NCBI GenBank assembly: GCA_030141605.1
Contig: JAQGDQ010000028.1
Location: 319,501-383,500 of the forward strand
Reading direction: 5' to 3'
Origin: Tubiluchus corallicola
Taxonomy: Eukaryota; Priapulida; Priapulimorpha; Priapulimorphida; Tubiluchidae
DNA length: 64,000 nucleotides
Shown: positions 1 to 12,299 of the stretch, piece by piece
Position numbering within the stretch: the stretch's first letter is position 1
Layout of the letters: each line of letters opens with the position of its first letter
The notes under the pieces: model-generated
Seen by the model: only the letters and a program-made list of their open reading frames with translations
What the model was told of the DNA's origin: nothing
Databases searched by the model: none
Made by a program: the position numbers and the translations under genes

Positions 1-261
1 AGCCGATCGCTTTTCAATCGTAACAGTTCACCAAACTGCCCACCATCTCTATGTGTTAGTGTACTCAAGCTAAATAGTTACTATCTAAGTAGCCAGTTTT
101 TTGTTGGTTCGATTGTGAGAAATGAGTTAATTGTTTATGATTTCAGGAAACTGTTGCATTGTAATAACTTCGGTATGAAAACACAAATGTATGTATTGAA
201 TTTTTAAACCAAGCTTGGTTGGATGGAGTGTAAAAAACTCGATCCTGAGTATGGTGACACT

Positions 262-345
262 AGACCACACAACCTCTTAGTGATCATGGCCTTGATTGGA
301 CTTGTATCCAAAGATCTTTGATTCAAATCCAGAGTTAGCCCCAAC
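262..345 (+). repeat. Possible tRNA-derived SINE head
   Basis: A B-box-like GATTCAAATCC lies near 322-332, about 45 bases after an A-box-like CTTAGTGATCATGGCC. The arrangement and the following T-rich run resemble the tRNA-like piece at 8365-8455, so both may belong to one SINE family. A diverged chance match is possible. Confidence 0.3.
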
Positions 346-483
346 TTTTTATATCTTTCCTTTTTTGAATTTTGATTTAAAAATCAATAATTGTGGTTTG
401 CAGTCCCACAGTAGAGAGGAGGAAATGACAAATAAAATGACTGAGGTTGAAACGAGAGAAAAGAAAACGGAAGGCTAAGTCTC

Positions 484-592
484 GATGTGACAGAGATTGT
501 TGTAGGGACTGGGAGAAGAAAGAGAAGCTAAGTAAGAAAGAGGAAAGGAGTGACAGAGAGAGGGGGAGAAAGAGAGACCGAGAGTATCCGAA
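484..592 (+). repeat. GA-rich low-complexity tract
   Basis: Almost pure purine with GAGAGAG and GAAAGAG runs. It resembles the GA-rich tract at 45545-45715, which also lies next to a SINE-like piece. Confidence 0.6.
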
Positions 593-2209
593 TTTTGAAT
601 TTTCAGTAATTTACTTCTTGTAGCTCAAGAAGCCAAGTGCCCCTCTAGTGATCGTAATAGAATTTTCCAAATGTCTCTTCAATTTTCTTGCTGACAAACT
701 TAATTTTGCAACAGAAGTTGGAAAGACGGTCACTCAGGTTTCTGCTGTTGTTGGGCAAGCAGGCCTAACAGCAGCAACAAAATGCAGTACTTTTCATCCA
801 GTTAAGTATCTATGACCAGTCCACAGGTTACAGTGCCATAAATAGCGTAATAAATGTGCTTAAATGAAAATCTAAACAAATCGACTAGAAATCAAAAATC
901 TGCCCTATGAATAATATCATATTTAACAATAACGTTGGTACAAATCCACGTTTTATAAAACCATATGAGTTACATATTAGTACGCTATGATCAGATTACT
1001 AAATATGCACATTACGTTTTGTCCATCTCCAAACACCAAAGGGGCTATGCAGTCCACATTTAATCCACATTCACAATTCACGTGTTTGTAAAGGGTTACC
1101 CAGTTCATTACAAACTTTGTGTTATACAGTGTAATATTATTCATGTTATATTGCAGTATAATATTATATTGCCACTGTTATCAAATCCAAATGACTGTCC
1201 AAAAACTTTAATTAAGTTTCAAATGCCGTTAAATGCCTTGCAAAACTCCACGCTAAACTGATGTCAAATTTAGTGATTCTGTGCTGGCATACTAGATCCA
1301 CATTAGTCAAAATTTGTCCTCTATGAAAAGCTGCTTTTAATTCATAATCAAACACTGAATTAATGCGTATTAATTTTTCATTAAAACCTTTATACAGTGT
1401 AAATAGCTAACTAAATCTCTCTAAATCCATATCCAAATGTGCCAGAAATCTGTTATTTAATAAATTAAATAATGCACCTTATATTATATTGCAAACGTAA
1501 GCGCCATTAACACAATGCGCTTGCCATTGTCGTTTGATACATCGTTATTATGTATGTACATATATATCAGCAAATTATTGTTTTATGCGTAGTACATTAA
1601 TCGACAGTTCTTCAAGGTTGAAAACAGTTAACCTGAAATGAAATTTTAATGTCATTCGTTCGTTTAGCTGTTTTACAATCAAAGCGAGCAAACAGCGTGT
1701 TTGGTTAGATTGAAATATGAAACGGAACAGAGATGAAAATGAAAGAGAATTTATAAGAGAAGTCCCAGCCAATGCTTCTACATTCAGGTGTTTTCTTGTC
1801 AGACTACTGAAGTGAATACGCATGTGCAAGGAGGGTTTTTGGATAAAATACATGTGTGCACGGCTTCATAACCCATGACAGTTATTTGGACACTTTACAC
1901 GCTTGAGTATATGAAGATTTTTGTTATTTGATATTCTGTCATACAACTTCTTAAGTTAATGATGATGATCAATTAATTTTCTATTTTAAAATTCTTATAG
2001 TTGGAAGAGCAATTTCTCTACAGTACTGCAGTAGTTTGGTAAGTTCTTTTGAGGACTTTCTGTTTACCATCTGCGTATGGCAACGGAGCTGCTCCAACTC
2101 TGCACCCCTATTGTTAAGCATTTCCAATGCATTAGATTAGACCCTTCAGTGATGTACCAAATACCTAAAACAATATGTAGTTTTATCGCACTCTATTTAA
2201 CTTAATATA

Positions 2210-2511
2210 TCTAAGAACGTCACGTTGCGCAAGTAACGCCCCACCCCTCTTATCCCGCCGTTCTGCGAAAATGCGCAGTGTCACTAACGCTCTCCGTTTC
2301 ACTTTTGATCTACTGCAGATTACGTATATGAGCCTGGCAAATTAGACTTAGTTCTGGCGTGCCTTGCTTATTAGTCTTGCTGCATAGCGCAAATCCCAGT
2401 CGCTGGTGACTGTATTGATCAGACGTTAGGTGTGAACTTATAGAAGCCATGGAAGCCAAGCAGTGTTTGCTCATTTATGACTTCGGCAGCTGAACTCCCA
2501 CATATGATGTG
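2210..2511 (+). promoter_or_regulatory. Promoter-like CpG-containing patch and candidate 5' exon
   Basis: This patch has more CpG than its surroundings, including TTGCGCAAGTAACGCC and AATGCGCAGTG; the TGCGCA cores resemble NRF-1-type promoter elements. It is followed by an ATG (2450) opening a 14-codon frame that stops at TGA, and then by a good donor (ATGTG|GTAAGT, near 2511). This could be the TATA-less promoter and non-coding first exon of a gene on the + strand, with a short upstream ORF. No downstream exon could be assigned. Confidence 0.2.
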
Positions 2512-3076
2512 GTAAGTAGTTTTTTGTGTCATAAATGCTGGATGGTGATGTTTATATGACTCTTTCTGGTTCAGGTACATTTCCAACTTAGTGGATTTCC
2601 AAAACGATTTCTCGTGTTGTCTCGCGGGTAATAAACAGTAAATGGTTTCTTTTTCAACCGTAATGCAGCTTCCTCTACAATGATATTTTTATTTCTGCTA
2701 TTTTGTATTCAGAAAAGTTTGTTCATTGAGTTGCATAGATACGCAGGTAGGGCTGCAGACTGTTGACAAACCTTTTCACAGACTCCTCTTGTATACTGCT
2801 TATTTTATCTAAAACCAATTCGGCACGTATAGCTAGGGATTTGGAACACTTGGGAATTTCCCACATCAAAACATAATTTTTCTGCTTCATTTGTTCAATA
2901 GCGCATTGCGAGCTGAAGCCCAGCATTCAACGACAGGCCTTATTCAATATTGATGTCTATTAGTTTGTTAGCCAGACTGGAATGTCAAAAATCCTCTAAG
3001 ATGAGTTAGTGAACCTATTACAGATGTCTTAGTTATGTACAGATGATATACATATACATAATCTTACAGAATCTAT

Positions 3077-3165
3077 GTGGCAAACGAAATTGCTTTGAGC
3101 AAGTATTGAACCTAGGCGGTCATGAGCAATTCACTAACCAGCCTCACCATGGCTTAATTTTGTTC
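3077..3165 (-). repeat. SINE-like tRNA-derived head (family copy 2)
   Basis: The + strand word GAGCAAGTATTGAACCTAGG (3097-3116) differs at two positions from GAGCGAGTATCGAACCTAGG at 22853-22872. Read on the - strand it gives CCTAGGTTCAATACTTGCTC, with a B-box-like GGTTCAATACT, as expected of a tRNA-derived SINE head. Confidence 0.45.
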
Positions 3166-4114
3166 AAGAAACATGCTCGTGAGATCACTCGGCTGTATAG
3201 CCTGTCTGAAATCAAGGCTGAGATTGTGGACGTTGATATCTTATTCATATACAGTGTAATACCAGTACTTGTAACTGATATTATGAATGTCGAAGGATCT
3301 TCAGCAGAGGCAGAGCAGGCAAAGATAGTGCATGTTGCTGTATTTGATTATTTGGCAGCTTGCCAATGTACGATTTATGATTTCGAAATATTTGATGAAT
3401 TGTAATAACTTCGATAAGGCTGGGAAGCGTAGATTCACAATATTGCCTAAGTAATCAAAAAGGCTAATTTTCATTTCCGTGCCTTGAAGTACACGAAACC
3501 CGCATGGAAAAATGTTATTTCTTTAATAACTCAGCAAAAATTAATAAAAAGAAACTTAAAAAACAATATCTAGCCACCATGTTGTCATAGACCAAAATTA
3601 TTCTTAATCTATTTTATTTTTTATTCATTGTTAAATGGTAAATTAATTAAACCACATCGATAAACGCCACAAACAAAACAAAATAAAAGTATAAACAAAA
3701 GTAAAATGCAAGGTGTAAGTGATCAGTTGTAAGGATTTTGACATATTTCCGTCTTCTGTTACTGGCAGAACATAGAGCATTTTACCAGGGCTCTTTGATA
3801 AGGTAACATTAAATACACAGTGCGTTTCACAGCAATGTTACGCCGTATATCAATGTTCCTTCGGGATTTTCAATAATATTAAGGTGCCCGAAATGGATGG
3901 TAGTGCCTCTCCGTGTCAACACCTCATCAGAATTTAAATTCAACCAGAAAGTCAAGAACACTGCTTACATGCGTTATAATGCAGACACAACTATGCACAT
4001 CCTAGATAAAAGCAACTCAACCTTGACAGCGGATACCCTGATCCAGTAAAAAATGGTTTTACATTTGAGAACGAGCAACTTTTATCATCAACGTTGTGAA
4101 AAGTCCTGATACGT

Positions 4115-4462
4115 CAGTGGTTCCCAAACTAGGGGTAAATTACCCCCCGGGGGTAATATGGTTTTTTTGAGGGGTAACGGGCACCCCTCTGAAAATTTTT
4201 AAAACTTCGCTCGGAATGCATTTTACGTAGTTTTCTTCTTGAAGAGACTGCCTCCGGTAATACTTGTTTTGGCAACAATACAACAACAACACCTGGAAAT
4301 TTATTTATGTCACGAGCAAACATAAATAATTTTGCTTGCTTGTGGCTTATACGTGTGTTTACTTTTTGAGTTGGAGAAGTAGTACTAGGTGGGGGGGGGG
4401 GTAATGGACAAGACCGGGTTTCCCGATTTGGGTAACGGTCCGAGAAAGTTTGGGAACCACTG
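4115..4462. mobile_element. hAT-type MITE (non-autonomous DNA transposon)
   Basis: The 348-bp element begins CAGTGGTTCCCAAACT and ends with its exact inverse AGTTTGGGAACCACTG, a perfect 16-bp terminal inverted repeat of the kind used by hAT-superfamily transposons. It is flanked by the same eight bases, TGATACGT, at 4107-4114 and 4463-4470, the 8-bp target duplication typical of hAT. Inside are GGGGTAA words near both ends and a long G run near 4389. No transposase is encoded, so it would have been moved in trans. The perfect duplication and repeats suggest a fairly recent insertion. Confidence 0.93.
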
Positions 4463-4470
4463 TGATACGT

Positions 4471-7400
4471 CATTGACTCAAATATGGCAAACGCGCTTGT
4501 TTATCAGGCCCTTGTTGAGCTAGCCTGGTAAAATGTTCTGTGTTCTGCAAGTGCCAGAAAATAGTCTGAAGTACTAAAGAAGATAATCTAAAGCAATGAA
4601 GCTGTAAAAATCTCTACAATTGACGAGTACTGGGTCTTGCCAAATACTTTTTTGTTTACAGGGTTATTAGTGCACTTTTTGTTAACCGTCTGTTTTTATA
4701 TTGAAACAAATAACTAAATGAATTTCTTCAACAATGGTTTCTACACAGCATAATTAACGTGTTATAATAAAATTTCTTGCTTAATAAAATTAAATAGATT
4801 AAACTTTATCCTGGTCTATGAAAACTTTGTCAGTTTTTGATGTACGTTTGGGTAGTTATTGAGGAAATGAGATTTTTTTCGTGTGCTTTCAGACATGCTT
4901 TGAGTGAAAATCTTTGTCAGGTTCTGTAGCAAGATCAACATAGATTTGGCTTTGTCATTTAAACTTTTTTGAAATATCTTGATATGTACACAATAAAGTC
5001 ATGAGTAACGTTTGCAATTGAACTCCCCATGGAGCCAGGACTATTCATTGTCTATGATATTTCAAATACGTATTTCTGAAACCTTAATCTCAAGCATCAG
5101 ATGTTACAGCCTTTTGCTTTTTATTATTTGATCATTTGCTGCAATTGAAAATGGTGGCACAAGAAGTTCAAATTTAATACTTATTGTTGTAATAAAATAT
5201 TAAACTTTATGAACTAGACTAGAACTAGTTCCATTTGAAGCTCAATTTAAATTAGTTGAGGGCTATAACTGGCATGTGGTATCCACGTGCGTTATTTGGC
5301 GTTAGTTTTACCACAGTACTCCATTTCTTTAACTGTATGGTGCATTTTACATATTCGACATCAATAGCTGCGCACAGTTATTAAACTGCCAAATTGAATT
5401 GTAAAATTTTCAAATCAGAAACCAAGTGCCCTGAATCCTCAAGTGCTAGAAGGACACTTTACTACATAAAAGAAAGATATACTACCAACTTCGACTTCTT
5501 TCTGTTAAGGGCGTTTAAATTCTTCTTAACTAAAGCTAGAGTTTGGCCAAGCATTTGCCCAAGCAAAGTGTCCATCGCACTTCTACACCCCATATATTTC
5601 TGGGAGCTAATGCCTTAGGCCATTCTGATATATTCCAACAGTACAAAAAGCGTTATTTAAATTTTCGAACCCAGTGTATATGAAAAGTTTCAATTTAAAA
5701 ACAGTAGCCAGGAATTTTGTTGTTTATAGATACTGAGTTCAAAACCCGCTGAGTCAATGGAAATAGGTTTATCTTCCCGTTTGCCACTTCACTGTCTTTT
5801 AACTCGTGAGAGGAAACACCAAATATTTTCAAGCCGCCAGGCTTGTTAGCGATTAAATTAATTCCTCCCAGTAGAACGCTGCTGATTATTAAAATATTGT
5901 AGTCATTGTTTTCTGATAGAGCATTAAGAAAAGAAGCCAACCGCAAGAAACCTTTCAGTGGCTTTGCTATTGCGCCATTAATACGCTGTATTAAAGCACT
6001 ACATGGAAAGAATGCGCATTATTGATTCAGTCGGTGCCTTGGTAATATTACTGTGTATAGATTGGTGAATTGGACTTCGTGGCATGCAGTGAGGCGTTGC
6101 AGAGTGACTTTTTTACTTTAGTTTTGATAATAAACCAGTTTTGATCGGACGTTGGTTGATTGAAACATTTCACAGCATCTATACCGCGGTACATATACTG
6201 CTATAGAAAATAGCAAATTTTTAAAAGCAGACATCAAGTGAAAAAAGTAATGTAGAGTTGGTCCAACAAACCTTTTAAATCGTTCATACATAAAGTCAGA
6301 AACGTTCTCATTCGTAGTTGTAGTTTTAGTTGTATGTCACTCGGCTTCATAGAGAATATTTACAACTGACATGCGTGTGCCATGGTCATTTCATTTGACT
6401 GGAGTCAAATATTTATTCAATGAGAGTTTGATGGCGGTCTCAGCTGGTCAGCTTTCCTTACTATTTGCAAAGCCATTAAATCATATAAAATTGAGAGAGC
6501 TGTGCCTAATAAAAAAATCATTGAAATTGTTAGAAGGTTTAGATTGGCAGTTGGTCGGAATTCAGTTGGATGTGTGTCAGTGCTGAGCGCTCCTAACAGT
6601 TTTCTTTGTTTTTGTATTTTTGGTGATACATTAACACCTGCCAATATTCGCTAGTTAATCCTGTCTGGGATTTATATTTGTGTAATAAGCTTAATTAACA
6701 TCGCAGCTCTTTATTAGAGACATACATTAATCATCTTGTAAATGAGGGTTAATAACACACATCAGGTTAAGCCAAGGTAAAAATCAATACAAGAATATTA
6801 ACGTAATTAGTTAATTAGTGGATGCGCACTAGAAGATTTATGCAGGAGATTTGCCCTTCTGCAGCATGGACAACTCTAAGCGAACATTTGGAATGCAGTA
6901 ATATTAAGACGTCAGTACATTAAACACAGGTACTGCTAAAATGTAAGACTTCTTTAAACTGTATAAAACTCGCCTCTATTTTATCATTACTAAGTTGTGC
7001 GCTGTTACCACAGGGCATTCGACTACTGGGTGGAATTGGACAACTAATCCTATAAAAAGCAGCTCATTGATACGCCCTTGCTTTTATACTAGGGGTAGGC
7101 GGAGAATACTTTGACTATCGAATAAGTGCAAACATATGTTTAATACCTATGCTACGTATCTCCTTAAGTCTCCTAGATTGCATTCTTTAAAATTGATTCG
7201 TTTTGAAATTAGTCGTATTGTTCTTCATTTACAGATGATGTATGTAGATAATGAAGTTTTGCGATGACTTTTTTCAATTTGCTACTACATCACTCTTTAC
7301 ATAGTCACAACTTCAATCAATCATACACGGCTCATCAGCCTCACCCAATATTACATGCGATAAAACACTGAATTTCGCTTGTCAGCAGTATCGTCATCAC

Positions 7401-8360
7401 GTGGAATGATCTTTCTCTTGACATTGTTAATAGGTCGTCTGTTTAACAAATTTTTATTGCAAATGACTTTTGTCCCAATTTAAAGTTTTATAGTTTTACA
7501 TAATTGCTAGTAAAAATAGCAGATAAAGAAAGCCAGACCTGAAAATCATTTATTGGGACACAAAATACAACTTACCGTCCATGCAATTCAGTTCAAACCG
7601 ACCCACATTCATAAGTTGCTAAAGTCTCTAGAATTGATAACGTACTGATGACTTGTTTTGGTTGGTGGGTGTGGTAAGACCAAAAATTCACCTACTAACC
7701 GATTTGACACTGCTTAACTTTGCAGGTAAACAAAAACCGCTATTTCTCTTCTTTAAAATGCACGAAAATTTAACTTAGTCCCGAGCTTGGACTGCCTGTA
7801 ATGCAGAACCTTTTTAGCCTGCTTCTAGTAATTTTGCAACGTGGCACATACGCTAGGATCTCATTGGACGATGAACAGTTTTATTTCTGTAAGGTTTTAT
7901 GATGGGTTTCAGTTCTCGCCGCTTTTGGTTTGAAGCACGCAACAGTACATAACCTAATTAAAAATCCATACCGTAGATCTCCAGCTTTAATGCAAACAGC
8001 GCCACTCTGTTGTTATATATTTAGGATACAGTAATATACTCTTGGCAAGAAGCTTATTTGTAATTTATGTGAAAGAAAACGTGACGTAAGCGCCCTGTCG
8101 CATGTGGTCTGAAGCTATGAATCTACTTTTACGACCAAAATTGTCGTTTGCAGAGCTTAGCCAGATAATTAATGTGTGAATTAACCTGTAGACTGCACGC
8201 TGAGCTTGCTTAATTTGACGTTAATACTGCAAAAATAAATAATCTGCTGCCTATACATTTTTATTGGAATTTTACATTACAGTACTAGAACTTAATCATT
8301 TTATTTGCTAATGCTTCTAATTTACGTAAGCGAGCCTGGTTAGGTTATCGGCGAGCTGAA
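4471..8360. other. Gene-free stretch
   Basis: Only short random-looking frames occur, with no recognisable domain, splice-bounded exon or clear repeat. I see nothing definite here. Confidence 0.5.
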
Positions 8361-8364
8361 CGAG

Positions 8365-8455
8365 CTAGGGCCTATGTGGTCTAGTCGTCTTGACACAGGA
8401 CTCTTAATCCAGATTTCCTTCAAATTCATTCCACGTTTCTTTGTGGCCAAACTTT
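8365..8455 (+). repeat. tRNA-Lys-derived SINE or pseudogene
   Basis: GGACTCTTAATCC has the anticodon arm of a tRNA-Lys(CUU), with loop CTCTTAA. It is preceded by an A-box-like TGGTCTAGTCGTCTTGAC and followed by a degenerate T-arm (CCTTCAAATTC). The acceptor stem does not close and the T-arm is damaged, so it is not a working tRNA. A SINE head or tRNA pseudogene fits best. Confidence 0.45.
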
Positions 8456-8983
8456 GGTTTTATTCCATCATTAATAAATCTTTCTATATCTGCTAGAGGC
8501 AAATCATAAGCAGACAATAGTCACAATGCTCTTACCACCTTTCTTCACAAATTTCTGTCCCTCTTGCTCATATTTTTCAGATTTAATGTAGCGTTGCTGA
8601 AATATTTGGCTACAGGGTCTATTGCAAGTTAAGATTGTGACCACTAGAGGATTTATTTGATAAGGTTTAGTAAAAACAGGACTTGGATTCTTTGGAGAAT
8701 TTTTTGAAAGTTTAATTACGGGTGCTATTCACAGAAGTTGCCTCTTTTTGCAGATTTTTGTTCTTTTTGGAGATCTCTAATATATATTGAAATACTAATG
8801 GTATTCAACTTTTTGATGCACATCAATTTCTAGTACATCTGCTTCTTATGTTTCACTTGTATAGATACGTATTTGTTTGATGTTATTGGCAAAAAGTCTT
8901 TGAAATTTTGCACCACAATCCAGTTTCTTTTGCTTTTGTTCAAGGAAAATTACTGGTTTAGAAAGTGTCTGTCCGCATGGATG

Positions 8984-9014
8984 TCGTGTGTGCGTGCGTG
9001 CGTGCGTGTGTGCA
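8984..9014 (+). repeat. TGCG/TG microsatellite
   Basis: A short alternating purine-pyrimidine run, GTGTGTGCGTGCGTGCGTGC followed by GTGTGTGC. Such runs can adopt Z-DNA. Confidence 0.8.
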
Positions 9015-10529
9015 TATGCAACAGCATTCTACGTATTTTGGGAATATGTGAAGATCCTGAAATTGATTTCAATATCTGCAGCTGACATTTGGTCTGTTTG
9101 CTCTAAAGGACGGATGTGTGATATCCGTTACATTTTTACGTAATAATTCTGTAGTAAAATTCTGTAGCCTGTGTTAGTTCGAATAAATTGAAGTGAAATG
9201 TTTGTTGCGTAGTGACTGGACGTCATCGAAATAGCTGAACAGTTAATCAAGGACATTGTTATGATCGTTGTTTGCAATTAGGCTTAATTACCGTGCATGC
9301 TTATTGCTCCGGTTACTGCGTACGACATTTACGTATGAATGAGACTTAATTTTGTTAGAATGATGTTTTGTTTGATGAAAACGCCTAGAATAATAACTAA
9401 CATTTCATTGCTTCGTTACGCTTGTTCATGCACATACGTATATATATGTATACGATCACTGCCCCTGCTTATCATTCTCAGTATCGCCATTCTGAAATAT
9501 GATAATATGCGTAAGGTTTAAGGCCTGTATCACACAGAGAAAGGTGTGAAGAGCAAGCCGTAATCTATAATCCGTTAACCATAAGGCATCTTCTGTCTTC
9601 TATTAGACTACGTAATCCGCGGTATGCTTTTTACACTGTGTAATTAAGGCGTTTAGGATTATGACTGACGCCTTGAGATAGGCAGCCGGCGGTTTGCGGA
9701 AGACCGAAAATTATCTGTGCAGCAGGGACTATTTGTTAGCATACGTTCATTTTTCATGAGGCGGTTTTCTTCTCCTCACGACTTACGCCTTGCAAATGAT
9801 CTCCAAGTGCCCAGGTCTGTGTGACACTATCCTGATTCTCTTTTTTTGCTTTTGTATTTTTATAATATACATCTTTTCAGGTCTGAGCTGTTTAGAGCTG
9901 TGACACATACCATCCCCTGATATCAAAGAGAATAGTGATAGCAAAATACCGGGGAAATTTAGCACTTCAGGTACGTCTTTCATCAATTTTCATCTTTAAA
10001 ATTGAAAGATAATGATTACCTTTGAGGTGTCTGCACGTGATTAGTGAGCAAAAACAAAAACTCAAGCAATGCTGTGCCTGGTCAGCAAATGTACGGGTGA
10101 CCACCAGGTTAAATTCCCTTTGGGCAGTTTCTGTCCATTGACGGAAGATATGTACATATTGGAACATACTGAGACACCTCTGCTAGTCCAGTGTCTCACC
10201 AGTCATCTTACAAATTTATCCTTGACAGTAAGCCAGATTCTGGTGTCGCTACAACTGTCTACATTAAGTAGGCCTTGTCACTAAGTTGTGAATTTTAATT
10301 TAATTGTATTACATATGATCTAATGCAGATTTAATTTTGAACCGTATTAAAAATTGGTTTTTTCAGCTTGTCTTATGAAGGAAAATAATTGCGTGTATAT
10401 ATTTTACATAATTGATAATAATATATGATTTAGAATTTTGCTATGTCATGAATCTGAGTTTGATACAGAATGAAAATAACAGCAAGCAACTAATTATTAA
10501 TCTCTTAAAATAAAATAAAACATGCACAA

Positions 10530-11170
10530 TGCATTATTTAATCATAGGTTGTCCATCAAGGCTCTGATGTTCCATGAACAGGAAGGGGTCCATTTCCTGG
10601 ACATAGGCCGGGTTGGTTTTGTATGTAAACCACTGCCTGCTGGGCGGCTGTCCTGGGCTTCACCTATTTGCATTTGTCATCATTTACTTTTGCTGTAATT
10701 GCAGCATGAGCTGTAAAATTTAGGCAGAAAGTTGGCGGATTGTACCAACTCTAGTGACCCATGCCTTGTTTTCAGTGCTTAAAAAGTTTTAGAACAACAT
10801 GTAATATCTCTGCAAATTCTTAAAGTTACATTTTTCCGTAAAAATTCAAGTATATGCTGCATTTCCTTATACAGTCATCTACTACCTTGTTATTGTGGGC
10901 GAAAATGTAAAACCGAAGTTCTTAATTTCAAAGTGCTGTACAAAAAATTTTCATCACTTCCCAGACTGGTTCGTTCTGACTCAAGACATCCGTACATTTA
11001 AATCTATGGTTGAAAGCATTTGTATCAAAGTGGGTGCCAGTGCGCCTTAGATGTCTGGCCTCTGCTTCACTATCAGTGGTTGGAAGTGAAGGCAACTTCC
11101 CAGGAACTATAAGCAGGCCAGCCGAGGGGAAAAATTGTGCAAATGCAAAACGTCGGGATTCCCTGCCATT
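10530..11170 (-). other. Unidentified segment with coding-like frames
   Basis: This part is less AT-rich than its flanks. On the - strand a frame without an ATG is open from 11170 to a stop at 10928-10930 (80 residues, complex composition, including TDSEAEARHLRRTGTHFDTN). The opposite strand is also open over much of the same interval. A second - strand stretch (about 10527-10646) reads through RQWFTYKTNPAYVQEMDPF to a stop. The pieces lie in different frames without good splice sites between them. It may be a decayed retrocopy or transposon; I do not recognise the protein, and both frames could be chance. Confidence 0.25.
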
Positions 11171-11429
11171 TTACCCTTGAGGTCTTGCGATTGAAATAAA
11201 CAGGTAAAGTTCATTTATATATAAGACACGTTGTACAACTGTTTATGGTGTACTGGAAGCATTACAACTTATAAATGCATTTCAACACTATGTAATTGTT
11301 TTTCCTAACGACGTAACACTTTCTTTCTTTATATTTAAATACATTAACAACGTCAGCAAACCATTTCAAAATAGCAGATTTAGCTTTTTTCCAAATCCTA
11401 TCATCAATTCCGGAACAAGTAATCTAAAA

Positions 11430-11581
11430 CAAATTAGGACAAATACCCACTATGGAACGAATTCTCTAATCAAGCAAACAATTCTACTTTACAGATTAAA
11501 CAAATCAGGTCCCTATCAGCATTTAAAACAAAATTAAAATCATTAATATTAACCAGATATGAAATACCATCATACCAGTAA
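11430..11581 (+). mobile_element. LINE ORF2 C-terminal remnant
   Basis: From TGG at 11453 the frame reads WNEFSNQ, then IKQIRSLSAFKTKLKSLIL, and stops at 11579-11581. A WNxL...xSLxxFKxKLKxxL pattern is the usual C-terminal end of CR1/L2/Jockey-type LINE polyproteins. The frame just upstream holds a stop, so it is dead. AT-rich sequence resembling a LINE 3' UTR follows. The same motif type occurs in the larger LINE near 51225-51300. Confidence 0.5.
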
Positions 11582-11825
11582 GACAACATACACACTAATT
11601 CAGGTTTTACATATCCACGGTCATATTAATTTAATCATAATTTTTAATATTTGTGAATTGTTGTAAATACGTTTTATTTTATCGTCATTACTTTTCGTTA
11701 TTGCATAGTAGTTTAGACTGCACTGACGCATTTGCCTTTAGCAGTGTAAGTTTTTATTAACTAACACTGATTGATCATCTTTGTAAAATTTTTATACAGT
11801 GATTGTCAATGTATTTTAATGGCAA

Positions 11826-11843
11826 TATATATATATATATATA
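11826..11843. repeat. (TA)n microsatellite
   Basis: About nine TA units inside an AT-rich stretch. Confidence 0.85.
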
Positions 11844-12299
11844 CTTTATGTATTAACCAATGATCTCGTCTCAAATGACGATCTGCAAGGCGTCAAACAT
11901 GAGAGTCAATGGATCTACAGCATCATAGATGATCTGGTTTGGTTTGTCATGCTTTTTATTTTTTATTGCAACTGGAACTGTTAAGATAAACAATGCCCAA
12001 GATATTTTTCACTTATTGCATATAAAGAATCGACTTTACCTTTTTACTATATTGTATTAATAGAAGTTGTTAACGAGGCTTATTATGAGCCAACGCTCGC
12101 GGTTAGAGCTAAGTATGTGGTGCCATCTGTTGAGTGCGGTTGTCATTTTCTGTTTTCTAAGAACACAAACTCGTTGAGCTTCTGTAGCGGGGAGATCAAG
12201 ACCTGAACATTCAAGCTTGTCAGTGAAACATGGAATCCTTGTGCTTTGTGTGGTAACCATAGCAACAAGAGTAATATCTTATTGTGGCTCTGACTCCCC

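Larger units (their letters stand above)
1..2200. other. Gene-free AT-rich stretch
   Basis: No reading frame here resembles a known protein and none is flanked by convincing splice sites. Apart from a SINE-like piece near 262 and a GA-rich patch near 484-592, it appears to be unique AT-rich intergenic or intronic DNA. Confidence 0.5.

Noticed and set aside
2723-2926. 67-residue minus-strand frame
   Set aside because: It looks protein-like but has no domain I recognise and no convincing exon boundaries.
3043-3405. 120-residue open frame on the + strand
   Set aside because: It overlaps the antisense tRNA-like SINE head at 3077-3165, has no recognisable domain and no splice context.
5695-5946. 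83-residue minus-strand frame with a hydrophobic start
   Set aside because: No homology recognised, no splice signals and AT-rich composition like its surroundings.
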